DNA from: Diphasiastrum complanatum
Taxonomy: Eukaryota; Streptophyta; Lycopodiopsida; Lycopodiales; Lycopodiaceae
Assembly (NCBI GenBank): GCA_029204225.1
Contig: CM055103.1
Span: 43,906,604 to 43,970,603, forward strand
Direction: 5' to 3'
Length of the DNA: 64,000 nucleotides
Shown: positions 8,947-18,520 of the stretch, piece after piece
How positions within the stretch are numbered: the first letter of the stretch is position 1
Layout of the letters: every line of letters begins with the position of its first letter
The notes under the pieces: model-generated
Told to the model about the DNA's origin: nothing
Database searches by the model: none
Seen by the model: only the letters and a program-made list of their open reading frames with translations
Translations under genes and position numbers: made by a program

Positions 8947-11469
8947 ATGGCTACAAGTGGAGGCTTTATGTTGGAGAGCAATGATAGGCTTACCTCAATC
9001 AGCTATTGTACTTGGAAGGTGAGGATGGAGTCCTTATTGGAGATGAATGAGTTGATGGAGATTGTTGCAGGTGTGGAGGAGAGACCTCAAGCACCTCAAG
9101 ATCAAGTGAGGAATGACAAGAGAGCAAAGAAAGCTCTACACATGATTAAAATGAATGTTACCAATGAACTTCTCAAAGAAGTTGGTAAGTGCACATCATC
9201 TTTGGAGGCTTGGGAAGCTTTGAAGAAGCTTTATGAATCCAAGTCTACATCAAGAGTGCTTACTCTTAGGAGGCAAATCTTTCAAAGTTTTCAAAAGAAG
9301 GAAGAGAGTACTCATGCTTTTGTTTTGAGGGTTAAAGCATTCAATGATGAGTTAGCATGTATTGAAGAAAGCATTAAGGAGGTAGAGCTTGTTCAAATTA
9401 TACTTAATGTCTTGTTGGATGATCATGCTAATCTTGTTCAAAATTTTGCTATTCAAAAGACTTTGCCAAGTATCGTGGATTTGCAAGAGATCTTAGTGAA
9501 TGAGGAGTATAGGCTGCAATCAAGAGGAGGTGGATCTACATCGACATCTCATTATGAAGAGGATGCTATGTTCATCAAAGGCAAGTTCAAGGGCAAAGGC
9601 AAAGGCAAGTGGTCTAAAGGGCAAGATCAAGGTGAGACTTCCTCTTTTGGCAAAAAGAAAGATAAGTCTAAGTTGAAATGCTTTTATTGTGGAATCAAAG
9701 GGCATTTTGCAAATGAATGTTTGAAGAAGCAAAGAGATGAAGGTAGCAAGCAAATCAACTTTACTACTAATGATGAGGGTCTAGGTGGTGGTGATTCTCT
9801 TTTAATGTGTTCATCAAGTCCAATATCAAGTGAAGGTGACAAAGATTCATGGTGGATTGATAGTGAAGCTAGCTCACACATGACTAGTCACAAGGAGTTC
9901 TTTACTTCTTTGGTCACTTATGATGGAGCCAGGAAAGCAATTCACATGGCCAATGGTGGTGAGTGTGTGATTGAAGGTATTGGTTCAATTCCTATTTGTC
10001 TCTCTACTAATAGGAAAGCAAGACTTGATGGTGTTCTTTACATTCCTTCACTTTCAAAGAATTTGCTAAGTGTTGGTCAAATGATAAAGAAAGGATACAT
10101 GGTAAAGTTTGGTGGTGATGCTTGTTTCATTACAAAGGAAGAAATCTTGGTTGCTAGGGGCAATAGACAAGGTAGACTTTTCAAGCTTGATGCTTTTGTT
10201 ATGGCTAACAAAAAGGATGGAATGGAAAAGGAGATTGGTCTCAACTTTCCAAAATTACCTTTTAGCATCAATAAGATTGGCGGATCTTATGCAAAGTCTA
10301 ACAAGCTTCCTTATGCTAGATCTAGGTCAAGATCTAATATGCTTCTTGGAGATGTTCATCTTTGTGCTAACTTGGCTAGACTTGAGGATAATGATGGTGT
10401 TTCAATGGTTCTTCATGGCAAGTGCAAGCATGCAAAAGGTAAGGAAAGAGCTAACTTCATCAATGGAGGTGAAGGTTCTTCCTTGGAAAAGATTGTTGTT
10501 AATGATTTCTTTGATCATATGTCAAAAGATGTTGCTAGGTGCATGCATGAAGGAGGTGGTTCTTCTACATTCTTTTGTTATGATTCCAAGAAAGTCATTT
10601 TTTCAGCAAGTGGAGTCACATGTCTTCATAAAGAGAGTAGATCAAATGGTTCTATCAAGAGACTTGGTGAGGGAGATAGTCACAAGTCAAGAAGAAGAGA
10701 AGTATGTGAAGAGTTCAAAGTAGGATGTACTTTGAATGATGTCATTGTGAATGATAGTGAGGAGGAATCATTATCATGTGAGTCATTACCTAAAACATTG
10801 AATAGAAGTTCTTGTTTGAAAAAAGAGAGTACTTCAATCATCCTTATGTTGAAGGTACTAATCATTTTTTTCATGGCTTCTAATGTCTTTGAGGTTTCTA
10901 CTTCTTATGATGCAATCATTAAGAGGGAGTCTTATGAAGGAAAGAGCAATGAAAGATTGGTTCTTGGAAAGATCCAAGACATGGATCTCACATCTCTTCA
11001 TCAACTCAAAGGATTCTATGATTATGAATTGATCACTCATGATCAAGATGGCAAAAGGTTGGTTGGAGAAGACTACATGGAGCAAATCGAGAGGCAATTT
11101 CTTCAAGGCAAGGAAGATCTCATTAGTGGGCTTATTGAGGTTTGTTATGGACTCAAGAGGGCTGGATTTATTAGGTTTGATACTCATCTTCACCTACTCT
11201 ACTTCATGTTGGATGGAAAGTTTGGAATCTATCTTTTGATTTATGATGGTGACATTGGTGACATTGTTTTCACTAACCTTTGTGGAAATTCGAGATCAAG
11301 CATTGATGAGATCTTGTTGGATCTAGATCATATGTTTGAGAGGGAGTATTTTCAGAAGTTCAGGTCTAAAGATATTCATATCTTATCTTTGATGATCAAG
11401 AGAAAGGTAAGCAAGTGGAAGCGACACACTTTGCTTTATTCACATGTTTTGAAGAATTTTCTTGTGTAG
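8947..11469 (+). CDS. 840-aa Copia-derived polyprotein with altered catalytic motifs
   Basis: One uninterrupted frame from ATG 8947. Residues ~1-190 are a UBN2-type gag (YCTWKVRMESLL, SLEAWEALKKLY). A zinc knuckle CFYCGIKGHFANEC lies near 243. A protease-like block near 300 reads WWIDSEASSHMTSH; the catalytic D-T/S-G has become D-S-E. The GAG_pre-integrase and DDE integrase domains are absent; instead about 400 residues of Ser/Lys-rich sequence without recognised domain follow, with a hydrophobic stretch TSIILMLKVLIIFFMASNVF near 635-655. Near 710-800, LQGKEDLISGLIEVCYGLKRA and YLLIYDGDIGDIVF resemble the Copia RT YGLKQA and YVDD regions, but the YVDD box is lost. A frame this long without catalytic residues suggests either recent decay or retention for another role. 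Confidence 0.75.
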   Translation: MATSGGFMLESNDRLTSISYCTWKVRMESLLEMNELMEIVAGVEERPQAPQDQVRNDKRAKKALHMIKMNVTNELLKEVGKCTSSLEAWEALKKLYESKSTSRVLTLRRQIFQSFQKKEESTHAFVLRVKAFNDELACIEESIKEVELVQIILNVLLDDHANLVQNFAIQKTLPSIVDLQEILVNEEYRLQSRGGGSTSTSHYEEDAMFIKGKFKGKGKGKWSKGQDQGETSSFGKKKDKSKLKCFYCGIKGHFANECLKKQRDEGSKQINFTTNDEGLGGGDSLLMCSSSPISSEGDKDSWWIDSEASSHMTSHKEFFTSLVTYDGARKAIHMANGGECVIEGIGSIPICLSTNRKARLDGVLYIPSLSKNLLSVGQMIKKGYMVKFGGDACFITKEEILVARGNRQGRLFKLDAFVMANKKDGMEKEIGLNFPKLPFSINKIGGSYAKSNKLPYARSRSRSNMLLGDVHLCANLARLEDNDGVSMVLHGKCKHAKGKERANFINGGEGSSLEKIVVNDFFDHMSKDVARCMHEGGGSSTFFCYDSKKVIFSASGVTCLHKESRSNGSIKRLGEGDSHKSRRREVCEEFKVGCTLNDVIVNDSEEESLSCESLPKTLNRSSCLKKESTSIILMLKVLIIFFMASNVFEVSTSYDAIIKRESYEGKSNERLVLGKIQDMDLTSLHQLKGFYDYELITHDQDGKRLVGEDYMEQIERQFLQGKEDLISGLIEVCYGLKRAGFIRFDTHLHLLYFMLDGKFGIYLLIYDGDIGDIVFTNLCGNSRSSIDEILLDLDHMFEREYFQKFRSKDIHILSLMIKRKVSKWKRHTLLYSHVLKNFLV

Positions 11470-12164
11470 ATGATGCTATGCAAGTGGATATTGGTTCTCA
11501 TGTTTTTCATAATGGAAAAGCAAGTAATGGATCTGGAAAACAAAGTTTTTTCAATGACTTTGATGATCAAGAGGAAGATCAAGAGGTTGGTCTCAAAGGG
11601 CTTCAACAACACAAAAGGAAAGGTGGCAATTTGGAGCTAGTCAAGAGCATCAAAGGAAGGTTATTTGGCAAAGATGTTATGGATCTGTTTTTGCAGCTTA
11701 TTGAAGACTCAAGTAAGGTCAAAGGAGCAGCAAGGAAGTGTTGTTCAAGTTTACTTTACTTGTTCTATCTCATGTTTGAGCAATTTCATGTGGATGTGTG
11801 CAAATTGTCAAGATATGGTAAAACTAGCTACATTGGTGAGCATTGTTTTGATGTTGGATTTGTACTAGCATTCTTGGCTGATTTTGCTGATGGAAATGAA
11901 AATATTGGAGGTTCATTATGTCACTCATCCATGGCTAAGCTCTCAAGTGTTGAGCTACTTGGTGCCAATACTTGGAGATTGTCAATTTTTGGTGAATTCA
12001 TGGTCATTTTCTTGTGTCAAGTAGATCTTGAAGATGGACTAGTGCAAACTACTTGGTTTATGGAGTCGTGTGGTGCTGGATTGGCATCATTAATGTACTC
12101 ACCTACTCATGGATTTCCAAGGTTTGATGGTCTACTGCAGGCGAGGAGCGAGCTTCCTTTTTAA
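11415..12164 (+). CDS. 249-aa ORF overlapping the Copia-derived ORF, function unknown
   Basis: It overlaps the preceding ORF by 55 bases in another frame and has similar codon use, so it is likely the continuation after a frame change. It has an acidic segment (FDDQEEDQEV) and hydrophobic runs (SSLLYLFYLMFEQF). FLADFADGNENIGGSLC weakly recalls the DADFAGD...STSGY region of Copia RNase H, but I would not assign the domain. The last codons after about 12135 belong to different sequence. I do not recognise a function. Confidence 0.45.
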   Translation: MEATHFALFTCFEEFSCVDDAMQVDIGSHVFHNGKASNGSGKQSFFNDFDDQEEDQEVGLKGLQQHKRKGGNLELVKSIKGRLFGKDVMDLFLQLIEDSSKVKGAARKCCSSLLYLFYLMFEQFHVDVCKLSRYGKTSYIGEHCFDVGFVLAFLADFADGNENIGGSLCHSSMAKLSSVELLGANTWRLSIFGEFMVIFLCQVDLEDGLVQTTWFMESCGAGLASLMYSPTHGFPRFDGLLQARSELPF

Positions 12165-12339
12165 CTGCTTCTTTTTGTCCCCCAAGAAGTATTCGCACAG
12201 GTAGGGGATCAAAAGTTGAGGGAGGAGATGCGTTGAGTCATCCTCAAGCGTGACCCATCTGCAAAAAAACGTGCGCACCAAAGGAAACATTTGATCAGGA
12301 GTATCAGACAGCCTGGCCGTTGCATGTCGAGTGACGGTG

Positions 12340-14629
12340 ATGGCCTCCATTGAGGATTGTATCAACAGAGTGTTTGCTCAAAGGAGTGCAGATTTTCGAA
12401 AAAACTTGGTGAACAAGTTGAAGGAATAGGGAATAGAATATGAGGTTGACTTAAATGTTTTCACTGTTGAGACTCTGAGGGAGGATGCACACATATCCGC
12501 ATTTGTTGCCAGGAAACTGGACGATGAGGAGTTGCTGAAGAAATTGGGTTTAGAGACGATATGGGAACTCTTGAGCGTAGAGCACGGTTCTCAGAACCTT
12601 GGGGGAACCGTGGGTTCTATGTGTGAAACTTTGCCACATGTGCTAAAGTGAATGGCAACCGACTTTGCATTTTTAGAAAAGGTGGACTGCCCAAGCAAGT
12701 CCCTTGTTGACCTCATGGGTGAGAGGTACCATCCTGATACATTGAAGGCTACCCATGTTGTGTTGCCGATAGAGGGAAAGGGTGAGTGGCAAGAGTTTCA
12801 CGAAGGTGCGCATTTTCATTCATTGCTGCTAGGCCCTTGGGAAGACAAAAAGAAAGTTGTCAAGCCGGCCTCCCAACTTCTAATGTACTCGGTAATTGAC
12901 GTTTTGTTTAGATAGTACTAGCTTTAAAGGCCTTGTCATAAAACAAGCTTGGGAGGCTTTTGAATTGATTAAATGCAGTAGTTTCTCATTTTCAAAAGCC
13001 TATTATGAAAGAAGCTTAGTCTCTTATACATCCAACCTTTTCTAAATCTAGGCATGGGTGCAGGTTGTAGAGGGATGCCGCTACTCAGTCCTTATCTCAA
13101 ACCGCCACATGGTTTGTAGTCGTCGCTCACCGGATGCTGCTTGCAAGAGTGTAAACTACAGTGACACCTTCAATATCAACATGAAAAACCCAGAAGCTCG
13201 AAAGGTTTTATTGTACATGCTAGCAATTGCTAATGAGGCGATTGCACTTGACCCACATTCTTGGATAGACACGCCTCCCGCTCGAAAGTGGGTCATCAAT
13301 GCCCGTCGGCCATTGAATATGATATCGGACCAGATGTAGGTGGGGGTGGTAGCGACATTGGTAGTAGTAGCCACCATGGTAGGTACATTTTTATTCAAAG
13401 TAAATACTCTCTCTCTCTCTCTCAAGAACATTTCTAGTATATGTTTGTGTACTTATATGGGATGCTCAATACAGGACTGAGAGCAGCAATGCATCCCACT
13501 CAAGTGGCGACCATAGTAGAAGATTACGACCCTCGAGTAGAGGTAGCAGTGACAACACAACCACGGGGAAGAGGAAGCACTCAACTTTTGGATTGACATC
13601 GACTCTCTTGGATTGGAGCTTGCCTGATTGTCCCTTTGGATCTTTGGACCTTGGAGATGTGGTCTCTCGCTCAGAGAACCACTTGGTATGGCAACTTACC
13701 ATTTGTTTTGGATGGTTAGACTTGATAAAATGTCTCATATTTAACTTGAATGGAGAAAATTGCATGGAGGAATTGGGACGACTTTGAGCTTTCCATCATT
13801 GCCATTCCTTTGCCATGTAATTGATTATTTGCAACTGACTTGTTTCTCATTAATGTTGTAGAATGGCATCTAACACTTTGTTTGGATTCTTGCAGGTGAG
13901 AATGGGAAGATGGGAAGAGCAAACTGCAATCTACAAGATTTGGGATGTGTCCAAATGGCCAGAGGGATACACTGAGTTGTGGCGCGAGTTGCAAGTGTAC
14001 CAACATCTTGCAGCGTTGCAGGTACAAGTTTTGGCATTCTAAGATGCTTATTTTTCATGCAATGTATTCTATCCAAGGAAAGCATAACTTCATGAAGATT
14101 GTGACTGGCAGTGCCAAGAGGTTGTTAGGACTCTAGGTGCAGGTAAACTCTTTGGGGGGATGATGATATTTCTTGCCATGGAAAATGCTGGTTTGCCTCT
14201 ATATTCTTATAGTCCAGACATATTGCCACTAGCTTTAAAGGCAATAAGAAAGGTCCATAGCATGGGCATATTACACCAGGACCTTTCTGTGCGACAACTT
14301 GTGTGCCAAGGTCAGAGAGTTGCACTCTTGGATTTCAGTACGGCAGTATTCTCCCGCAAGGCAGGAAATTTGATGGCCCGGGAGTATCGGCTTCTTGAGA
14401 AGGAGCTCCTTAGCTTGGTATATTCTTTAAGAGAAGTCATTAAGCTCCCCACTTTGCAATGCATGATGCAAATTTAAAAAGCAAGAATCATGGTTGTGTA
14501 GTTCTAAATATAATAGGCTGTGTGATACCTAGAAATCCATTTTTGAGCTAACATGCAATTAGCAATACGCTCTAAGTTGTGCATCTTGTGCAGGGGATGC
14601 CCCCCCAGACGTCGCTTGCTTTACACTGA
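12340..14629 (+). pseudogene. Multi-exon protein-kinase-like gene (FunK1/Crinkler-like pattern) with stops
   Basis: Proposed exons are 12340-12891, 13052-13339, 13482-13685, 13896-14021, 14112-14417 and 14594-14629, with GT-AG borders and compatible phases. Exon 1 starts MASIEDCINRVF and has TAG at 12427 and TGA at 12649; exon 2 ends with TAG just before its donor. All three fit C-to-T change of CAG or CGA. Kinase features are VRMGRWEEQTAIYKIW (beta-3 Lys), ELWRELQVYQHLAALQ (helix C), HSMGILHQDLSVRQLV (catalytic HxD loop) and VALLDFSTAVF (DFS for DFG). The arrangement recalls kinases abundant in fungi and oomycetes and occasionally seen in plants; that subfamily call is tentative. The exon 3 acceptor is uncertain. 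The protein would end GMPPQTSLALH. Confidence 0.65.
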
Positions 14630-17389
14630 CGTGAGCACAAGGGAGGGAGCCAGCAGGAATATTGTGGTCCAATCGAACTACGAAATATAAATCTCCTTTA
14701 TGCATTTTACAGCTCATTCAGGCCTTTTTTGTGCATTCTGTGAAATCACATCTTTCCATCCATGTCATGGTGAGAGTTGCAATTTCATACATCTTTATTT
14801 TTTTCTTGTAGCCTTGAATTTTTTGTTCTATGTTTGTAGCCACAAGGATTGTTCTAATTTGGCTGAATGCCCATACATTTCATGGATACTGTTGTCCATC
14901 TTTTACAATTGAGACCGTTGCTGATCTGTTCGCAATACAAGATTTTAATGTCTGGAGTGTACACAGTACCAAACAGTATGAAGTCTAGCTTTCCCAGCCA
15001 CGAGCATTTGTAAAATACCAGTATCGACCAGCCAGTTGTGAGCTGAGGTTAGAGCTAGCAAGGTCAAATTTTGAAACTCTAGTGAGTATGATTCAATTAT
15101 TAATTTCGAGCCAGTATTCACATCTTTTCTTAGCATCATCCAGACTCACGTAGGAATTGACGGAGTGAATTTTTGCTAGTCGGACGCCTTCCAAATGATT
15201 ATGCATTTGCACGAGCAGGCTTTTATGTACAATGTTCATATGCTTGAGGTCTGTATAGAGTGAACATTATTATATTTGAAAAGGAGCTGACAGGTTCAAA
15301 GGAGTTTTAATTCAATGTGAAGTGAATCTATGAACTTTCTGTGTGTGTACCTGAAATTATATAACAATTCTCTGAAACTATCAGGATTCGATCTCATATC
15401 CAATGTTCAAGTTTTCTTAGAAGAGTTATTTAATTCTATTCTCAATTTATAATTCTGCAAGTTCCATGAGTGACAGCTAACATGAATGCAATCTGCGCTA
15501 TCCTCATTTCTTTTCTACTCATAGCTGAGAAAGATATGTTCAAGCACTTTAGCAATACTTATTTGTAGACAATTCAATACAACTTTTCTTAAAGGACTTT
15601 TTTTTTCTCATTAGTACTTTGAGAGTAAGATGATTAGATTTATTGAATCTTCATGGAAATGAGGACCAATGTTTGTATTAACTTGTAATGGCTAGATGGT
15701 TTGTATACAGAAGGCCAGGGTGTTTAGAGAAAAACATGGTAATTTTCACCTTTTACAAGCTCCTCATTAGCCCAAAATTGTGGAGCAAAGGCATCTAGTC
15801 AAAGAAATCAATGTAATACATTTTGAGTCAATGATGCGTATGTAAAGGCACTCCTTTGTTCATTAGCACTTTATTTGGATTACTTGGCTCATACAATGTA
15901 CTCCTTTGTTGGCTATTTGTCACCTCCTTAAGTTCATTAGCGCTTCGTTTAGATTACTTGGCTCATTCAATGTACTACCTTGATTTACATGCTTGTTTAG
16001 TGTAGTTTGGAACTTGGGTCTTACATAGTCACCCTTTTAAAGTCACATGTCAACAAATTCCCAAATATGAGCACACTTTAAGTAGTAGGAGAGAAATAAG
16101 ATAGCATTGCTCTATTGAAAACAAAATTTGAAATCACCACAAAAAAAACATGCTCCTCATTATGTTGGATATTTCAAAGGATTATATTAGCCTATAATCG
16201 ATGGTAAATTCAATAACTCGAAAACTAGTTTATCTCATCTTTATTGTTTGTTTTGTCATTTGTGCTCTTGAACACTTGAAATTAATTGTGTTAATTGCAT
16301 CTAATATTTCATTCAAGCTTCACACCACCAAGACCCTTGTAAATCATAACAATAGCCCACACACACAAGTTGAAGGTCTTTATCATTTCATAGTTGTTGA
16401 GGGTAGGTGGATGAGGAAATTTTTTTTGCCACTCATGCAAGCTTGAACCCCGCCTACTATGTCATTGGCATGTTGGAGCCTTATGCTCCTTGGCCTAATA
16501 TGTTGTATAGTATGTATCTGTGCAATAAAATGCTTATCTTGTAATCGAGTTGATGCACATGTTCGAGAAATACTCATTCTTGTTGTATCTCTTCAACTTT
16601 TAAGTTACCCTGACCCTAAATGCCTCACACTAGGCTAGTATGCTTCCATTTGATTGCACATAGTTAAAGCATTTGAAAAGCCCTACATGAAGACTGGCTG
16701 GAAATTATTGATGACCTTAGAATCCCTAGCAAAGGGCTTATCCTAACAAACCTAAGACTCAAGAGTTTGAACCTTGAAGTATGATGTACTACTGGTTGAA
16801 CTTACATGCTTGTAAAAATTGCTTTTTGGCATCATAATGATTTTGAGTTATTTAAGCATGAGATCTCTTCAATGTTCATTGATGAACCTGTATCACACTC
16901 TCTAACACTGATCTTCTTTCAAAGACAAATGAAAGTAATTTGCAAGAATGTCATCCCTCAAATTTTTTTGCTAACACAACTTACTACTATGCAAGTCACC
17001 ATTTCTAAGGGGAGTTTGTTAAGTAGTTATTCATCCCACTCTCTCCCAAATAATCTGATGAACTAAAGTAGCCATGTATTCTCGGCAGCTTAGTCCCATT
17101 CATGTGGCACCGACTATGACATTTGTGTGTTGGGATGGAAACCACACTTGCGGGGTGGATGGAGGCCATTCACAAAATCTTTTCACATGACATTTCCAAA
17201 CGTCTTTGGTCGTGCAAGTTTCATTGAGTCTACCAAGGAGGGTGAAATGCAATTGCTTTCATCTTTGCAATAAATTACATGATGATGTTGATATTACATA
17301 GAAAAAAAAATTGATATTTCATGCTTGTTACTGCATGAGTTCGTGATTGCTATCCTGGCATTTATTGATTTGTAAATTGTCTTTTCAAG
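14630..17389. other. Gene-free AT-rich stretch
   Basis: No domain, LTR, RNA gene or convincing exon was recognised in these 2.8 kb. A short internal repeat pair near 15845-15985 shares CTCCTTTGTT, TTCATTAGC(A/G)CTT and GGATTACTTGGCTCAT-type blocks. Short ORFs here look incidental. Confidence 0.5.
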
Positions 17390-17524
17390 CTGAATGAGAT
17401 AGGAGTTGAGTCCACAGAGTTGAAGGACCACCCTTACATCCTGAGAAAGTTGGCCGAGTGCAGTCCTGAATATTTTAAGCAAAAGTTTAGTGAGGCCCAG
17501 CTGGCAGAGATGGAAAATTTTTGA
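17390..17524 (+). CDS. Isolated terminal exon, unknown gene (partial)
   Basis: It is preceded by a pyrimidine-rich acceptor (GTCTTTTCAAG) and reads 44 codons to TGA: LNEIGVESTELKDHPYILRK, then LAECSPEYFKQKF, then AQLAEMENF. The composition is coding-like, helical and charged. It loosely resembles the exon 1 product of the kinase-like gene upstream (ETLREDAHISAFVARKLDDE), so it may be a leftover of a paralogous copy; this is inference. No upstream partner exon was found with confidence. Confidence 0.45.
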   Translation: MNEIGVESTELKDHPYILRKLAECSPEYFKQKFSEAQLAEMENF

Positions 17525-18520
17525 GCCATGCAGTTAAAAAAGGCGAACAAAATGTGGTTCCCACTAGTGTGCCTTAGGCCTTTTCAAATTCATGCCAACA
17601 GCATAGTCAGGTTAAAGCTTTGATAGTTAGGATGGCAATTTGCGATAGCAACTCACATTGCACTGATGTTCTTTATGTTTTACCCACTTGAACCCGGGCA
17701 ACTGGGTCTATACTTTCCAATTCTTCCTGTTTTTTTATCAGTTGGGTACAAACCGTTTCATCATTAATGCAGAGCTCAATTGCAATGATCATCGTGCACA
17801 AACTATCAGCTTAGTAATTGCAGCACGAAATTGCTTCCTGCATTCTCAACTAGCCTAATGATTTTGAGATAAAAAAGCTACCTAATTTTCAAAACTGAGA
17901 TGTCATAGCAATAGTACATTTGAAGTAACAGCACTTGATGAGCTACACGACTTTATCCACAAACCAATCTCGAATTAGTCAGAACAAAATAATCCCAAAA
18001 TGTCTCCGGCAACTCACTTGAAAGGTTGCAGGCAATCAGTAAACAAAACAAATGTGCTGGCATGTGCCACAATGCCTTTACTAGGTTTGCAGAGCTTGAT
18101 CTCTGAAAATTTTAGAGCTTACAAAACAGATATTGCAAGGTGCCTCAATTTCAGAAGTTTCTGAAGGTGCTGGGCTAGCAGAACAGACAAATGTATATTT
18201 ACTCTCAGCCAAGTCTGGAACAACTTTCTCTTTCCTGATGAATCACATTCAGTAAGGGCAAGGTTGACATGCAATTTTGGGCAGCAAGTGGTTTAGGTTT
18301 TCCCTTCCATCAAGAGACTTCTTCCACTGTAACGTTCCATCTCTGCATCCTGGAACTAGCAGACTGAACGACAGACAATACAGGCAGCGCAGCTCGCTGT
18401 GACAGATGGGAGTTGTGGGGCTGTCAATACTTTGTCTCTGGATGCAATCCTGAACAAAAAGCACCTGATGGGGCTACGAAAAAGCACTCCCAGAACGGAA
18501 TAATTGACAGCTCTAAAAGT
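17525..18520. other. Intergenic; likely holds the 3' UTR of the PKA-like gene
   Basis: No coding signal. The right part abuts the stop codon of the minus-strand kinase, so its 3' UTR should lie here, but no polyadenylation signal was assigned. Confidence 0.4.

Larger units (their letters stand above)
7693..12135 (+). mobile_element. Copia-derived element with 5' LTR, no 3' LTR seen
   Basis: It consists of a 5' LTR (7693-8345), primer site (8346), leader (to 8946), an 840-codon ORF and an overlapping 249-codon ORF. The element-like sequence ends around 12135, where the reading changes to a different gene. No second LTR was found, so the 3' end is probably deleted. Identity as Copia rests on the gag, zinc knuckle, protease and RT-like order. 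Confidence 0.8.

Noticed and set aside
10109-10723. 204-codon ORF inside the Copia-derived ORF
   Set aside because: A shadow frame of the 840-codon ORF with no domain and improbable hydrophobic composition.
13410-13424. Short CT run in the kinase-like gene as a LINE target
   Set aside because: Only about 15 bases, within an intron, with no LINE sequence nearby.
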